From Panicum virgatum (taxonomy: Eukaryota; Streptophyta; Magnoliopsida; Poales; Poaceae), in the NCBI RefSeq assembly GCF_016808335.1, contig NC_053146.1:23306637-23370636 (forward strand): DNA of 64,000 nucleotides, read 5' to 3'. This document shows positions 12,702 to 23,749 of the stretch, in pieces (position 1 is the stretch's first letter; each line of letters begins with the position of its first letter). A program made the translations under genes and the position numbers. The notes below the pieces were generated by a model. The model saw only the letters and a list, made by a program, of their open reading frames with translations. It was not told the origin of the DNA and searched no databases.

Positions 12702-13555
12702 ATCAACCCGTTGTTTAGCAAGGGTCACCAATGGGTCTTAGCTGCCACAGATTATTTCACAAAGTGGGTAGAGGCATGCCCATGAGGACAGTAGCATCGA
12801 GAGATGTGATCAGTTTTGTCAAAGAACACATCATTCATAGATTTGGGATTCCTCAGACCATTACGACCGATGGAGGATCGGTCTTTATATCAGAGGAATT
12901 CAGAAAGTTTGCTGATGACATGGGGGTTAAGCTGATCAGATCATCTCCGTATTATGCCCAAGCTAATGGACAAGCTGAGGCATCCAACCAAAGCCTTATC
13001 AAGCTCATAAAGAGAAAGATTGATGAATACCCTAGGCGTTGGCATGAGGTGTTATCAGAAGCTTTGTGGGCATATCGTATTTCGTGTCATGGTTCCACCA
13101 AGACGTTGCCGTACCATCTAGTCTACGGCCAGGATGCTGTGCTACCATGGGAAATCACGGCTAGATCAAGGCGTGTTGAGTTTCAGAATGATCTATCTGC
13201 TGAACAGTATGCAGCCTTGATGAACGATAATGTGGAGGACCTGGCAGAGCTAAGGCTTTGGTCGCTGGAAAAAATCAAAGAGAACAAAGCTAAAGTCGCC
13301 CGTGCATACAGCAAGAAGGTCAAGCCTAAAGATTTCCGAGTTGGAGATTTGGTTTGGGAGGCGGTATTGCCATTGGGAACTAAAGACAAAAAGTTTGGTA
13401 AATGGTCTCCGACTTGGCATGGGCCGTATAAGGTTGATCAGGTTTTACCTGGGAATGCATACATGCTCGAAGAATTGGATGGCGTTAAATTTCCTGTTGC
13501 TGTCAATGGTCAGCATCTCAAGAAGTATTTCCCGAGCATGTGGGAAGGCGAGTAA
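12702..13555 (+). pseudogene. Element A integrase, catalytic core and C-terminus
   Basis: Continues the integrase after the TAG at 12,699 and a one-base frameshift near 12,775; the open part runs 12,731-13,555. It has TITTDGGSVF (second catalytic Asp) and QANGQAEASN (catalytic Glu) with 35 residues between, the D(35)E spacing of retroviral integrases. WHGPYKVDQVLPG near the end is the GPY/F module. There is no chromodomain after it, as expected for Tat rather than chromoviruses. It ends with MWEGE and TAA. Confidence 0.9.
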
Positions 13556-13593
13556 CGAAAAGCCGATGAGATCAATCTAGCTGCAGTGTAATA

Positions 13594-13706
13594 GGCCAAC
13601 ACGTTGAGTTGGCCGCGCAAAAAAAAAAAGAGTCATGAAAGGCCAACACGTTGAGTTGGCCAGTAAAAAAAAAATCATCATGACAGGCCAACACTTTGAG
13701 TTGGCT
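13594..13706. repeat. Three hairpin repeats between integrase and the antisense gene (A)
   Basis: Copies at 13,594-13,614, 13,641-13,661 and a slightly degraded one at 13,686-13,706. The first two have perfect arms GGCCAAC/GTTGGCC. Short A-rich runs separate them. They sit where the sense pol and the antisense gene end facing each other. B has two copies in the same place. Confidence 0.82.
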
Positions 13707-13820
13707 AGTGAAATATATGAAAAGCGAACAGCCGATGTGTGACCATCGACTTAAGATGTTTTTAAAGGACAGTTACAAATTTCAAGTTAACAGGCGGTAC
13801 TAATTCTCTCTTGAGCCTAT

Positions 13821-16783
13821 CTATTGGTTCAGGAACTCTTCTATGGCATGGATGGCTTCAGTTCGGACATAGTCTGCTCGTGCTATAATTGCTTCGTCAT
13901 CCTTGTCGTCGCCTGTGACTATCTGCCGACTCAAGGTGCTGATCTCTACAAACTCTGCTTGTATCTGTTCGGCTATTTCCTGGGTTTCTTGCTTGGAGTT
14001 TGCAATGGAGGTTTCCTCGGCTTGGATGAGTTCTTTGGTGGTGCGGACCTTTGCTTCGAGTTCCGCCAGTTCTTTCTTCAGGAGGTCGAGTCGGTTCATG
14101 TTGGCAGACACGTCAGCTTTGATATCTAGAGTTGCTTTTTTCTGGTTGAGGGCCTTGCATTTCTGGGTGATGTCAGCTTTCAGAGAAGCTTGAAAGCGAC
14201 GTGCTTCCATCCTTTGTTGTGCTTTACTGACTTCTATCTGAAAGAATGGGAGGTTGCTGGCTGGCCAGAGCTTGATTTGCAATGATTCCGGGAGTTGGGG
14301 TTCTATTTGCTCAAAGATATTCTTTATGTTGCTGGAATCATCAACCAGAGCGGTGATTGGAGCAGATAGAAAATCCTTGATGAGTCGAAGCTGATGTGAC
14401 AAGTTAGCCGATTGCTGCAGAGGTAATACTTTTGCTCCAGGGACAATCAGACCCATGGATGCCGGGTCGAAAGAAAGTAAACCTGAAATGTCAAAGCTCT
14501 ATGGACATCTCTGGGGTTAGAACAATATACATTTATGAAGTTATCGGCTGGTTCAGAATTGGTTTTATGATGTTACCTGTTCTGAAGAAGAAGTGTTGGT
14601 CGGTTCGGGAGCGATCGTCCCATCAGAGCTGGTGTTAGCGTCAAGAGCCTCGACTGTATCAGCTTGTTCCTCGCTTGCGTCCATCAGTGCATCAGGAGTT
14701 GCAGCCGTCTCATGATGATTCAGGCCTTCTACATTGGAGGTTTCTTCAGCTGCATCCTGGAGATAGAATTACAGTCAACCAGAGTACATATGTATGAAAT
14801 AAAGAAGAGTTCTTGGGTGATGAGGTACCTGGTTGGTGTTGGACTCTGATGGACTTGAAGGGGATGGTACTGGTTTCTTGATGACACGCCTTGTCATCAT
14901 CTTCCTTTTCTTGGTCAAGACTCGGGGGGCAATGCTTGCAGAAGTTTGTCTTCGCTTGGAAGCCGACTGAAGTAAGTCTGGCTGAACAGACATTATCACT
15001 TTCTTCATTGGTTGTGATCCTTTACAGAAAAGTACATCAGGAGCAGTTGGAAGAAAAGTGAAATGGCTCCCCAGTGCTGGTCATGGGTTCTGGGCCATCT
15101 TGTTGCTGCTGACAGGATGAGCAGGTTAAGCCAAGAGAAAGGAGTAGAGGACCTAGGAGGAGTAAAATGCATAAATTCAGTACCTCTTCCTCGAGTGTTA
15201 CATATTCAGGATCGATTTGCTGCAGTCGAAGACCTAGAGCTTTTCTGAAAACATGAGTTTTCCACATGTTCCACCAAGTATCGAAGCCGATTGATGAGGA
15301 GGTGAAAGACAAATCGGCTGGTATTGAAATGTGGAGATTGTCAAACATGCTATAGCATCTCGAGCTGGTGAGACCATCAGGCAGATCGGCTCTGCTCTCC
15401 ACCAAGTGGTAAATATGGAAGTGGGGAGGGACCTGTTCTAGGCCGAATTGCCGAGCTGCTATGACTGGCTGGTAAGATTCATAGCCTGGCTTGATAATTC
15501 TGTTAGAAGTGCTGATGCCAACAGGAAGGAAGCTAGGTCGAATCATTAGAGAATATAGATGCCGAGTGCTATCGTCATCGGCAAAGTTGTCTAGTCTGAA
15601 GGCAGTTGAGTTCTCAAAGGATTCAGATTCAGTAAATGGAAGGTAGAGAGGATTATCTAGTCCTTTGTAGAACACTCTAAACCAGTTTGCTGCATCTGTT
15701 GAATTCGGTTTACTGCCAGGGAGACTGAACAAGGCTTGGCCGTAGCTAGTACATCTAATTGGTTTGCCGCTTTCATCAGGGAAAGAGTTCTTGGTCAGGC
15801 CTCGAAAGTTGGGAATATGGTGCTGGAAGTACAGTTGTGCCCACAACTGGATAAACCACCAAGGGCCTCCAGTTCTCAGTTTCTTGTGGTTGAGCAAGTT
15901 AGATGTCATCAGATGGAGATATCTGTATGTTTCTCCAAGGAAAAGCTTGCCTAGGCCGGTGTGATTACCATGGGCCAGGTGATAGGCCAAGGGGAGATAG
16001 TTCTTAGTTGGAGCTAAGGAAGGGCCACAGAAGATGAAGTGCTCTAGCCAAAGATTTAAGAAGGCTGTGTGTTCCTTCTCAGTCACTGGACCTTTTGTTT
16101 TCATGTGCTGATTCATGTAAGTACCCCAATTTGTGCAGTTGACTTTGGAAGAAAGCTTGAAGGGAACTTCTGCCATTTTGTGAGCAGCAGGATTGGGGGA
16201 ATTAATGTCTAGTCCGGTGATCATGACAACATCTAGCAGAGTGGGAGTCATGGGTCCATGACCAAAAATGAAACAATTCAAAGCATCAGACCAGAAATAG
16301 CCTATGGTTTTCAGAAGATTTTCATCTTTGTCAAGGGGTGACAGTGATAAGCTAAGTGCATCGGCTATGTTTAAATCTTGCCACAAGGGCATGTGAGCTT
16401 TTGCTACTCCGGTGTACCATGTTATCCAGCTTTCAGGTGGATTAGGCCAGGCTCTTAAGCAGTCGGCCCAGAGGTTCAAATCGATGTCTTGACTCACAGA
16501 AGGAATCCTATTTGCTTCACAAGAGATCAAATCTGTGGGGTTTTCATGAGTTTGTGGGCCAAGACAGAAAGATTTTGGATTAGAGGGATGCGGCAAGAGG
16601 ATGTCTGTTACCAGAAGTTCAGAAGTTCAGAAATATGCGTATGGTGTCATGTTTCAGAGTTTCAGTTTCAGAAACTTGGTAAGCTGAAGAAAACTGAAAG
16701 ATTAGGCCGTATATTACCTTTAGGCCGTGGATTGCCGCATCGTGGACTGCAGAGCTTATCGTTTGAGCTGTAGAATCTGCCAT
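13821..16783 (-). pseudogene. PMD plus coiled-coil antisense gene of element A
   Basis: Minus-strand gene in the space between integrase and the 3' LTR. Inferred exons, from GT/AG sites shared with B: 16,783-16,718, about 16,605-15,184, 15,108-14,829, 14,756-14,577 and 14,498-13,821. Exon 2 carries the plant mobile domain (about 470 codons open), exon 3 a basic KKRKMMTRR stretch, and exon 5 about 210 residues of coiled coil ending EEFLNQ. PMD proteins of host plants act in silencing and development, and many transposons carry copies; the role inside the element is unknown. One extra T near 15,052 shifts exon 3 relative to B, and the acceptor of exon 2 is uncertain, so this copy is probably broken although most exons remain open. 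Confidence 0.78.
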
Positions 16784-17105
16784 GGTCAGATCTGTTAACT
16801 TAGGGTTTGATTGCTGGAGATTTTGGTTCGAATTCCGGCTGCCTGGATAATTCTTGCTCGGATTTGTAGAGCTTGGTTTTCGAATTACACTCGAGTTTGA
16901 GGGTTCGTCGAGTTCGGTTCAGACTGGAAGTGTTATTCTTCTGCGGGTCGCTTCTAGTTTGAATTTCGTCGACTCTTGGATATTTATGGAAGCCTGATGC
17001 GTTGCCATCGACTTTTGGGGAAGTAAACGAAGACACGAAATTGGGGAAACTCGATTTCATTAGAAGGAAAGTTCATTACAAGGAAAGCCGATTTTAAAAA
17101 AGGAA
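16784..17105 (-). other. Leader between the acidic ORF and PMD gene of A
   Basis: Non-coding spacer matching B's 306-700. A short minus-strand open stretch at 16,800-17,060 is not conserved in B and is not called. Confidence 0.4.
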
Positions 17106-17690
17106 TTAATCCTTCGGCTTTATGATCCTATTCCTACGATGCTGCCTACATCTACCAGTCGTAGGTGTCTGAACACCTACGGCGCTTCGGGCTTCGCGAC
17201 GGTGCGTCTCCACATCGTCGTTGTCGTCGTCGCCGCTGCTGCTGCCGTTGTCCTCGGTGCTGCTGCTGCTTCCCTCTTCGCTCCCCTCCATGGGGGCCTT
17301 GAGGAACTGATGGGGGTTTCCCCCTGCCGCCGTATCGTCGCTGGAAGAAGAGCCGATCTCTTCGGAGGAGTCGGCTCCTTCCCAGGAGAAGGCGTCATCT
17401 TCACTGTTCTCCAGTTCCTCTTGGAAGAGGAACTGGAGGTCTTCTTCTCCTTCAGTCATGGGCTCGTCCTCCTCGGAGGCGACCCCGAAATCGAACTCCT
17501 CTGCATCCCAGTGCAGAGGAGCCAGCGCCTCATAGGCTGCTGTCGGGTCCGACTCGGGGGTCGGCTCTCGGCTCTCTGGGATAGAGTCGATGGAGGAGGC
17601 CGAGAGGGAAGAAGAAGAAGGGGGAGAGGAGGAGGAAGAAGAGGAGTCTCCAAAAGAGTTGGAGCCGGAAGAAGAAGAAGAAATCGCCAT
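17106..17690 (-). CDS. Acidic Ser-rich antisense ORF of element A
   Basis: 194 codons, ATG at 17,690, TAA/TGA region at 17,106. The N-terminus is nearly all Ser with Gly and Pro (MAISSSSSGSN), the centre is Glu/Asp-rich with repeated SSE and EEI blocks, and the end is basic (RCRQHRRNRIIKPKD). It is open in this copy, whereas the B copy at 3-305 has a stop. A TATA-like box lies about 90 bp upstream. No known domain can be recognised. The charge pattern suggests a disordered protein with a basic, perhaps nucleic-acid or nuclear-import, tail; that is inference. It may be its own gene or the 5' ORF of a bicistronic antisense transcript. Confidence 0.6.
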   Translation of the reverse strand: MAISSSSSGSNSFGDSSSSSSSPPSSSSLSASSIDSIPESREPTPESDPTAAYEALAPLHWDAEEFDFGVASEEDEPMTEGEEDLQFLFQEELENSEDDAFSWEGADSSEEIGSSSSDDTAAGGNPHQFLKAPMEGSEEGSSSSTEDNGSSSGDDDNDDVETHRREARSAVGVQTPTTGRCRQHRRNRIIKPKD

Positions 17691-17778
17691 TGCTGGTGGT
17701 GAAGGATTGGGGTTTCTGTGCTACTGATTGTGGGAAGAAGAAGGAGTTTGCTGTGGAGAAGAGCCGATTCGGGTGAGG

Positions 17779-17785
17779 TTAAATA
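17779..17785 (-). promoter_or_regulatory. Candidate antisense promoter TATA-like box (TATTTAA)
   Basis: On the minus strand TATTTAA is followed about 90 bases later by the ATG of the acidic ORF. Its place between the 3' LTR and the antisense genes suggests a promoter separate from the LTR. Not proven. Confidence 0.4.
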
Positions 17786-17938
17786 GTGAAAAGGTGGAAG
17801 ATGGATCGGCAGTTTTCACGTTCTGTGAGGAGCCAGTTGCAGAGACGTTGCGTCTTTCTTGGTGGTTGCAATGTGGTTAATGAACATTAACGAGAAGATG
17901 AAGCGACGGATTGGTTTTGGAACTATCATTGCCAAAAC

Positions 17939-17948
17939 CAGGGGGGCA
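17939..17948 (+). other. Polypurine tract of element A
   Basis: CAGGGGGGCA directly precedes the 3' LTR (TG at 17,949). A G-rich tract here would prime plus-strand cDNA synthesis. Confidence 0.65.
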
Positions 17949-19148
17949 TGTATTATCGCCATAAATTAACAGGGTTAATTTATGGGCCGAAATCAAGATG
18001 GGCTTAAAGCAAAAGATGAGGAAGGCTTGTAAATCGGCTCCTGCGTGAGCGTCTGGGCCACATTGGCCGTGTATCCTTAGATTTAGTTTAAGATTAGAGA
18101 TAGAGTCCAATCGGGACAAGATTAGTTTAGATTGTTTCCCAAGTCTCCGGACTATAAATATGTACCCTTTGTTATTCATGGGAGAGCGTCATCACGACTC
18201 ACAAACAACAACTCTCGGCGCATCGGCACCCCTAATCTTAGGGTTTCATCCAAGTAAGTGCCATGCTGCCCTGATCGCTTCTTGCGATCAGGGCAGTATT
18301 GTTCTTGCTTTTACCTTGGTATTACTCGTACTGAAGCATTTTTGATGGCGAGTAGTACTAGTTATCTTCATGTTCGTAGCATGGCTTTTAGTAGATCCAT
18401 TGTGCTTTGTTGCTTATCATATACGAATATCATGTTGTCTCTGTTCGATCATGTTTCAATCTCTTACTAGTTCTTATCGCATAGAATTAGTTGCACAGGG
18501 ACAACACCCTGCTTCTTTCATGTTTAGTAGATCCGATCTGTTATGGTTTACTCTTATCTTAAGAGTTGGCATAATATCTGCTAGGTTAGGCCTTGCAAAC
18601 GGATTGGATGATCCGGTGGCGTAGTAGATGCTTTATCTTAGCCTTGATAGGGATTGTTCCGGGAATCGGCTCTTGCTAGTTCTTAGGCCTCTGTTTTAGG
18701 TTGTGGTTTAGTTGTCTGTTACGTTCGCTAGGCCTAGTCACGTGTAAGATGTTCCGATCTAGCAGTGAAGCTGTTACCATCGTGGGTTAGATCAATTAGA
18801 TTTGACTGAAGCAGTTTTATAGTAATTTGCTCTATTTATCATATCCGGATACAACCAGATCTTGTCTGACACCGGGACTCGATCGGCTCTTCAAAGCCGA
18901 TGCAAAAGTCGTCCCGGGGAGCCGACCACGGCTCGGACTTATGTTTACACATGTCTTTGTATGCAGGAAACTGTTCGGAGCACGTCTGCACCCTCCTGAT
19001 CGGGTATAGGTCAGGTGGCACGCCCGGTTTTGACACCTCCTCCGGGCGCGTGATGGAAATTGCGGACCGTCGATGAGGGAGCAGTGCCTCTAGCGCTCTA
19101 GCAACCTCCCGGCTCTTCGTGTTGCTCGTCGTTGCTCGCCGGTGGGTT
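17949..19148 (+). repeat. 3' LTR of element A, end truncated
   Basis: About 1.2 kb, matching 5,667-6,877 with about 17 substitutions and a 2-bp insertion near the start (TGTATTATCG). TATA box at 18,153-18,160. It is clean up to GGTGGGTTTC at about 19,148; the terminal CGGTCGACAACA is missing or scrambled, and B's RT starts within a few bases. Confidence 0.92.
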
Positions 19149-20519
19149 TCATCGAACTAATACCAAAGCAATGGAAGTGTCACCCACGGACAGGTACACG
19201 TAGAAAGGCCTATCTTGCTGGGGTGGAACCAACACTGGAGGCCTCGATAGATATTCCTTGATTTCATCGAAAGCCTTCTGTTGCTCTGCCCCCCAGCGAA
19301 ACTCAGCATCAGACTTGATTTTCACCAAACCCATGAACGGCTCGATGCGCCCAGACAGATTTGAGATAAATCGTCTGACAAATTTGATTTTGCCGATGAG
19401 CTTCTGCAAATCTTTCTTCGTAGTAGGTGGTCTCATTGTCCTTACAGCTTCTTGACTTTTCAAGCCGATCTTGATTCCCCGCTCGTGCACCAGGAATCCT
19501 AAGAACTGACCAGCCGATACACCAAAGGCGCACTTTTTTGGGTTCATTCTGAGCCCAAACCTTTGAGTCCGTTCCAAGACCTGACGCAAATCTTCCAGAT
19601 GTCCCCCAGACGATGTGGACTTGACCACGACATCATCAATGTAGATCTCTACCAACTTGCTGATGAGATCATGAAAAATGTAATTCATGGCACGTTGATA
19701 CGTTGCACCGGCATTTTTGAACCCAAAGGTCATAACCAAGTACTCAAACAACCCGACCGCGCCTGGTACTCTGAACGCGGTCTTGTGTACATCCTCTGGG
19801 GTCCTAAAAATCTGGTTGTAGCCGGCATTACCATCCATAAAACTCATCATCTTATGACCAGCCGCTGCATTGATCAATGTTTCCACAACAGGCATCGGAT
19901 ACTCAACTTTTGGCGTTGCTCTATTGAGGTCTCTGAAATCCACGCAGACTCGCCATCGGCCATCTTTCTTTTGGACAGGGACCACGCTGGAAATCCACTC
20001 CGCATACCGACATGGCCTGATGAATCCTGCATCCAGCATCTTTTGCACCTCTTTCTTAACCTCCTCTAGGACTTCGGCCTTCATCTGACGTGCTGGTTGC
20101 TAAAACGGCCGAAACCCCTTCTTAAGCGGGAGCCTATGCTCGACAATGTTTCTATCCAGACTGGGCATCTCAGTATAATCTCATGCAAAACAGTCCCGGT
20201 ACTCCTTCAACAATGCTATCATTTACTCACGCAAGATCAGGTCTAACTTTTTGCTGACAAATGTCGGTCGCGGCTTATCCCCGGGACCGATATCGACTTC
20301 CTCCAAATCGTCAGCAGACGTAAACCCGTACCCTAACTTGCCGCCATCTAAAAGATCGACATCGACAGCAAACACAGGGAGATAATAAGAAAAAATTTCC
20401 GGCCAACCACACGGGCTGGCCGTTCCCACATTTCCGTTATTATTCAAAACTGAATGCTCAGCAAAGGCCATTGTTTGTACATAATGTAATAATTTTAACC
20501 CCAAGTATATATTACTCAT
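19149..20519 (-). pseudogene. Element B pol, 5' half: linker and reverse transcriptase
   Basis: Reads down from 20,519. The linker (to 20,223) ends at a TAA near KLDLILRE. The RT proper is open 20,084-19,149 with CVDFRDLN, YIDDVVVKS and the LGFLVHERGI block. Further stops lie between: a TGA for Trp and a TAG just above 20,090 where A has CAG. The RT breaks off in the TSIALVLV segment at 19,149, where A is inserted. Its continuation is at 5,666-3,898. Confidence 0.9.
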
Positions 20520-21300
20520 TTTTTGGGCCGGTCGCTGGGACCGGCCTCTCTAACCTCGCTGGATTCCGTAGCTTGCCAGGATGTGTCTGCTCTGTGAAGC
20601 CAGTGGATAAGACCAGCCTCAGCCCGTTTTTTGTCGCTTCAATCCAATCACAATCTTCCAAAGCGATCCCTGAGATCGGCTCTTGCCCTTCCGCATCCCA
20701 AGCATTCATGTCTACAAGCGAAACCTCGCTGGAATCATCTGCACGGACCACCTCCACTTCATCGCCATCCCACTGGACCAAGCACTGGTGCATCGTGGAA
20801 GGAACACAACAATTTGCGTGGATCCAATCCATCCCAAGAAGCACTGTGTATGTACTCTTACTGTTGACGATGAAGAATGATGTTGGAATGGTCTTGCAGC
20901 CAACTGTTAACTCCACATTGAGGACACCCTGTGCCTCCGACGACTGACCGTTGAAATCATTGAGCATCACATTGGTCTTGATAAGATTAGCAGTGGAACG
21001 ACCCAACCGGCGCAGCACTGAGTACGGCATCAGGTTGCGGCGCTAGTGTCGACCAACATCCTGTTCACAGGTTTGCCATCGATGAGGCCCTTGAGATACA
21101 ATCCCATCAGGTGCTTGTTGCTTTTCTCCTCGGGCTTCTCGAAGATGATCGGCGGTGGGCCGAGATCCAGCTGCGCGATGGTCAATTCCTCCGGTTGGGG
21201 CGCCCGAAACTCAGATGGGAGCACGAACACCACGTTCACATCAGCCGATGGCTTCTCATCGGCTCTTGGCTGCTTGGGGCGCCACTCCCTCCTTGGATGA
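20512..21300 (-). pseudogene. Element B protease region
   Basis: From about 21,300 down: REWRPKQPRADEKPSADVNVVFVLPSEF, the linker before protease, then MLVDTSAAT with the catalytic Asp, a frameshift near 21,040, and the rest of the protease (MPYSVLRRLG ... VLLGMDWIHANCC) to a stop at 20,512. It aligns throughout with A's 9,340-10,032. Confidence 0.83.
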
Positions 21301-23700
21301 TGCCTTTCCACCCTTCGCGGGCGCGTGACTTGCTCTGCGAGATCCGGACGCGCTTTCCTCAGCACGTCAAGGTACCTTGCTTCTGCCTCTTCGAGGTTCC
21401 GTAGGCGCTGCAGTCGGCGCTTCTGTGGGCTGCTGAGCCCGTCAGGACACCACCGTGGATGATGATACTTGTCTTCCTCTTCTAGCTCAAAATCGTCTCT
21501 GGACGGCCGCTCAACATGGTCATTGTGACGTGTTTTGGGCCCCAAGCGCTGGAACACCGACGTCTCATGTTCCCGAGGCCTGCACTCCAAGCAATCATCT
21601 ATAGTAGGCAATCGGCTCATGCCGGAGTTCCAACAGTACCTGAAGAACGGGCAATGCCAGTGGTCGCGTATAGCCTGGCGCCTCCCCAGCGTCCTCCCTG
21701 AGCGGTGCTCATACTCCTCCTCTTCCGAATCATATCGGCGGCGCAACTTGTACTGATACTGGTACTTTTCCAGAAGCCGATTGGAAGCTGGGAGCCGATT
21801 GCGGATGTGACGCATTTGTTCTTCAGTAACATGTTACTGCTCCGGCTCGTGTTTTACCTGGGGCCATTTGCCAGAAGTGGCCTCTTTCCTTTGCTCGTCA
21901 CGGCGGCGCATGGGTCCTGCCATGTTGATTTGGAATGCCAAGTTCTGGCCCTTAGGTCCGAAATCTGACAGCTCCACCACGTTAGCTTGTGAGAACGGTT
22001 GACTGTCCACTTTCATCATGTGTTGGGCCAGAATTAATCGGTCCTGCTCGATAGCCAATTGGATCTGCCGACGTAGCTCCTTGCAGTCATTTGTGGCATG
22101 GGTGAACGAGTGGTGCCACTTGCAGTACAGCCTCCCCTGCAGCTCTTGTGCCGTTGGTAGCTTGTGATTCTTTGGGAGCTTCAACTGCTTTTCCTTGAGC
22201 AGTAGATCGAATATCTGCTCTGCCTTGGCCACATCAAAGTCAAAACCCTTCACAAGCCCCTTCTGTTTGACCCACTTGCATGGGACGAGGTTTGCCCCTC
22301 GGGTCCACTCTGCTACAGCCACTTCCTGTTCCTCGCAAGAATCATCGGAATCACCTGCTTGGGCCATATTGACATGGAGCTTGAATTTCTCCTGGTACAG
22401 CTCCGGGTGGTAGTGTTCATACGCCGTAAGCTTCTGCACCATGTGTGCCAGAGAGGTGAATTCCAACTGAAAAGCCAGATCCTTGATCGGCTTAGCGAGT
22501 CCCAGAACTGCCAAATCAACCGCTTCCTTTTCTGTTATGCGCGATGTGTAGCATCGGTTCTTGACCTCTCGGAAGTGCTGCACGTACTCTGAGACACTTT
22601 CCCCTCGCTTCTGCCTGACTTGGGCGAGGTCAGCAATCCCGGCTTTAGCAGCCTCTGAATGATACTGGGTGTGGAACTGATCTTCCAGTTGCCTCCAAGT
22701 CTGGATCGAATCCGGGGGCAGTGATGTATACCATCCAAAGGCCGAACCTGTGAGAGACTGGGAGAAGAAACGGACCCTCAGAGGATCTGATACTGAGATC
22801 ATCCCAAGCTGCGTTAGGTATTGGCTCACATGTTCAATGGAGCTGGCTCCTTCTGATCCGCTGAATTTGGTGAACTCCGGAAGCCGATACTTGGGTGGCA
22901 ACGGGATCAAATCGTAGTCACTTGGATACGGCTTGGAATAGCCGATTGCCTTTCTCTTGGGAAGGATGCCAAACTAGTCCCTTAGTATTGCACTGACCTG
23001 CTCCACACTAAGAACTCCTGGGGCCGAGGGTTCAGCACTTGGCCCGGTAGCATACTTTGCCAGCCATGCCTATTTCTCCGTGTCTGCTCCTAAGGCTCCT
23101 GTACCCACCAGCTGCCCCGTGCGTGTTGGGTTGATATTGTCAGGTATGTACACGCACGTGTAGCCGTGCGGGATCTCTTTGGGCGGCTCGCTCAGGAACT
23201 GTCCCTCCCCGGGGTCACCGCCGATCTTGTAGACGACGTAGATCGGCGAACTCTGCTGCCGCGAGCGAGTACGATACTGGCGGCCTAGATTGCAATGCAG
23301 CTTCCCCCCTGTGACTCCCCAGGACTGGTCCCGATGGGGAGTACTAGTTCTTGATCACCTCCTGGACAACGCGATGTGCTACGCGCTCAAGCTCGTTCAC
23401 CAGGCTCTCTGAGTGCCGATGAAGCGTATGAGCCACCATATAGTTCGTCTCCTGGCGTAGAGCCCTGGTGCGCTCCTCTGATGGCACAGACAGATCAACG
23501 TTGTCGAGAGAGCCCTCTGGTGAGAACCCCTTCCACCTGATGCCGTGGTTACGGGTCCTCTCGAAAGAGCCGATAAGATCGGCTTCAAACTGAGCTTTGA
23601 CCTCATCATATTTTTGCTTGTGTTCTGGAGTCAGCTCTTCGTACGTGACAGGTTTGGTGACTGGCGGAACATGAGCTTGGTCTTGAGGTCCAGTCATCTC
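21300..23700 (-). pseudogene. Element B gag
   Basis: Minus strand. The N-terminal block (VTYEELTPEHKQKYDEVKAQ...) runs from about 23,700 to a TAG at 23,344. The capsid-like core LPEFTKFSGSEGASSIEHVSQYL is in the open stretch 22,910-21,834, which also holds CKWHHSFTHATNDC. The second Cys/His cluster HWHCPFFRYCWNSG is at about 21,690-21,600. Stops are at 23,344, about 23,070 and about 21,834. Same protein as A's gag. Confidence 0.86.
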
Positions 23701-23726
23701 TACAACGGGCGTTATTGTTGATGAAG

Positions 23727-23744
23727 GTCCCACCGGGTGTGCCA
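23727..23744 (-). other. Primer binding site, element B
   Basis: On the minus strand TGGCACACCCGGTGGGAC follows the LTR end by five bases, the same spacing as in A. Confidence 0.6.
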
Positions 23745-23749
23745 GAATG

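Larger units (their letters stand above)
5667..19150 (+). mobile_element. Element A: near-complete Tat-lineage Ty3/gypsy retrotransposon
   Basis: Two direct LTRs (5,667-6,877 and 17,949 to about 19,148) bracket PBS, gag, protease, RT, RNase H, archaeal-type RNase H and integrase on the plus strand. A minus-strand gene module and a purine tract follow before the 3' LTR. By eye the LTRs differ at about 17 positions in about 1.2 kb plus a 2-bp indel near the start. At the usual grass rate of 1.3e-8 per site per year that gives roughly half a million years since insertion. A lies inside B, which belongs to the same family in opposite orientation. The last dozen bases of the 3' LTR and some flanking B sequence are lost, so no target duplication can be confirmed; the left flank reads GGTAG. 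Confidence 0.9.
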
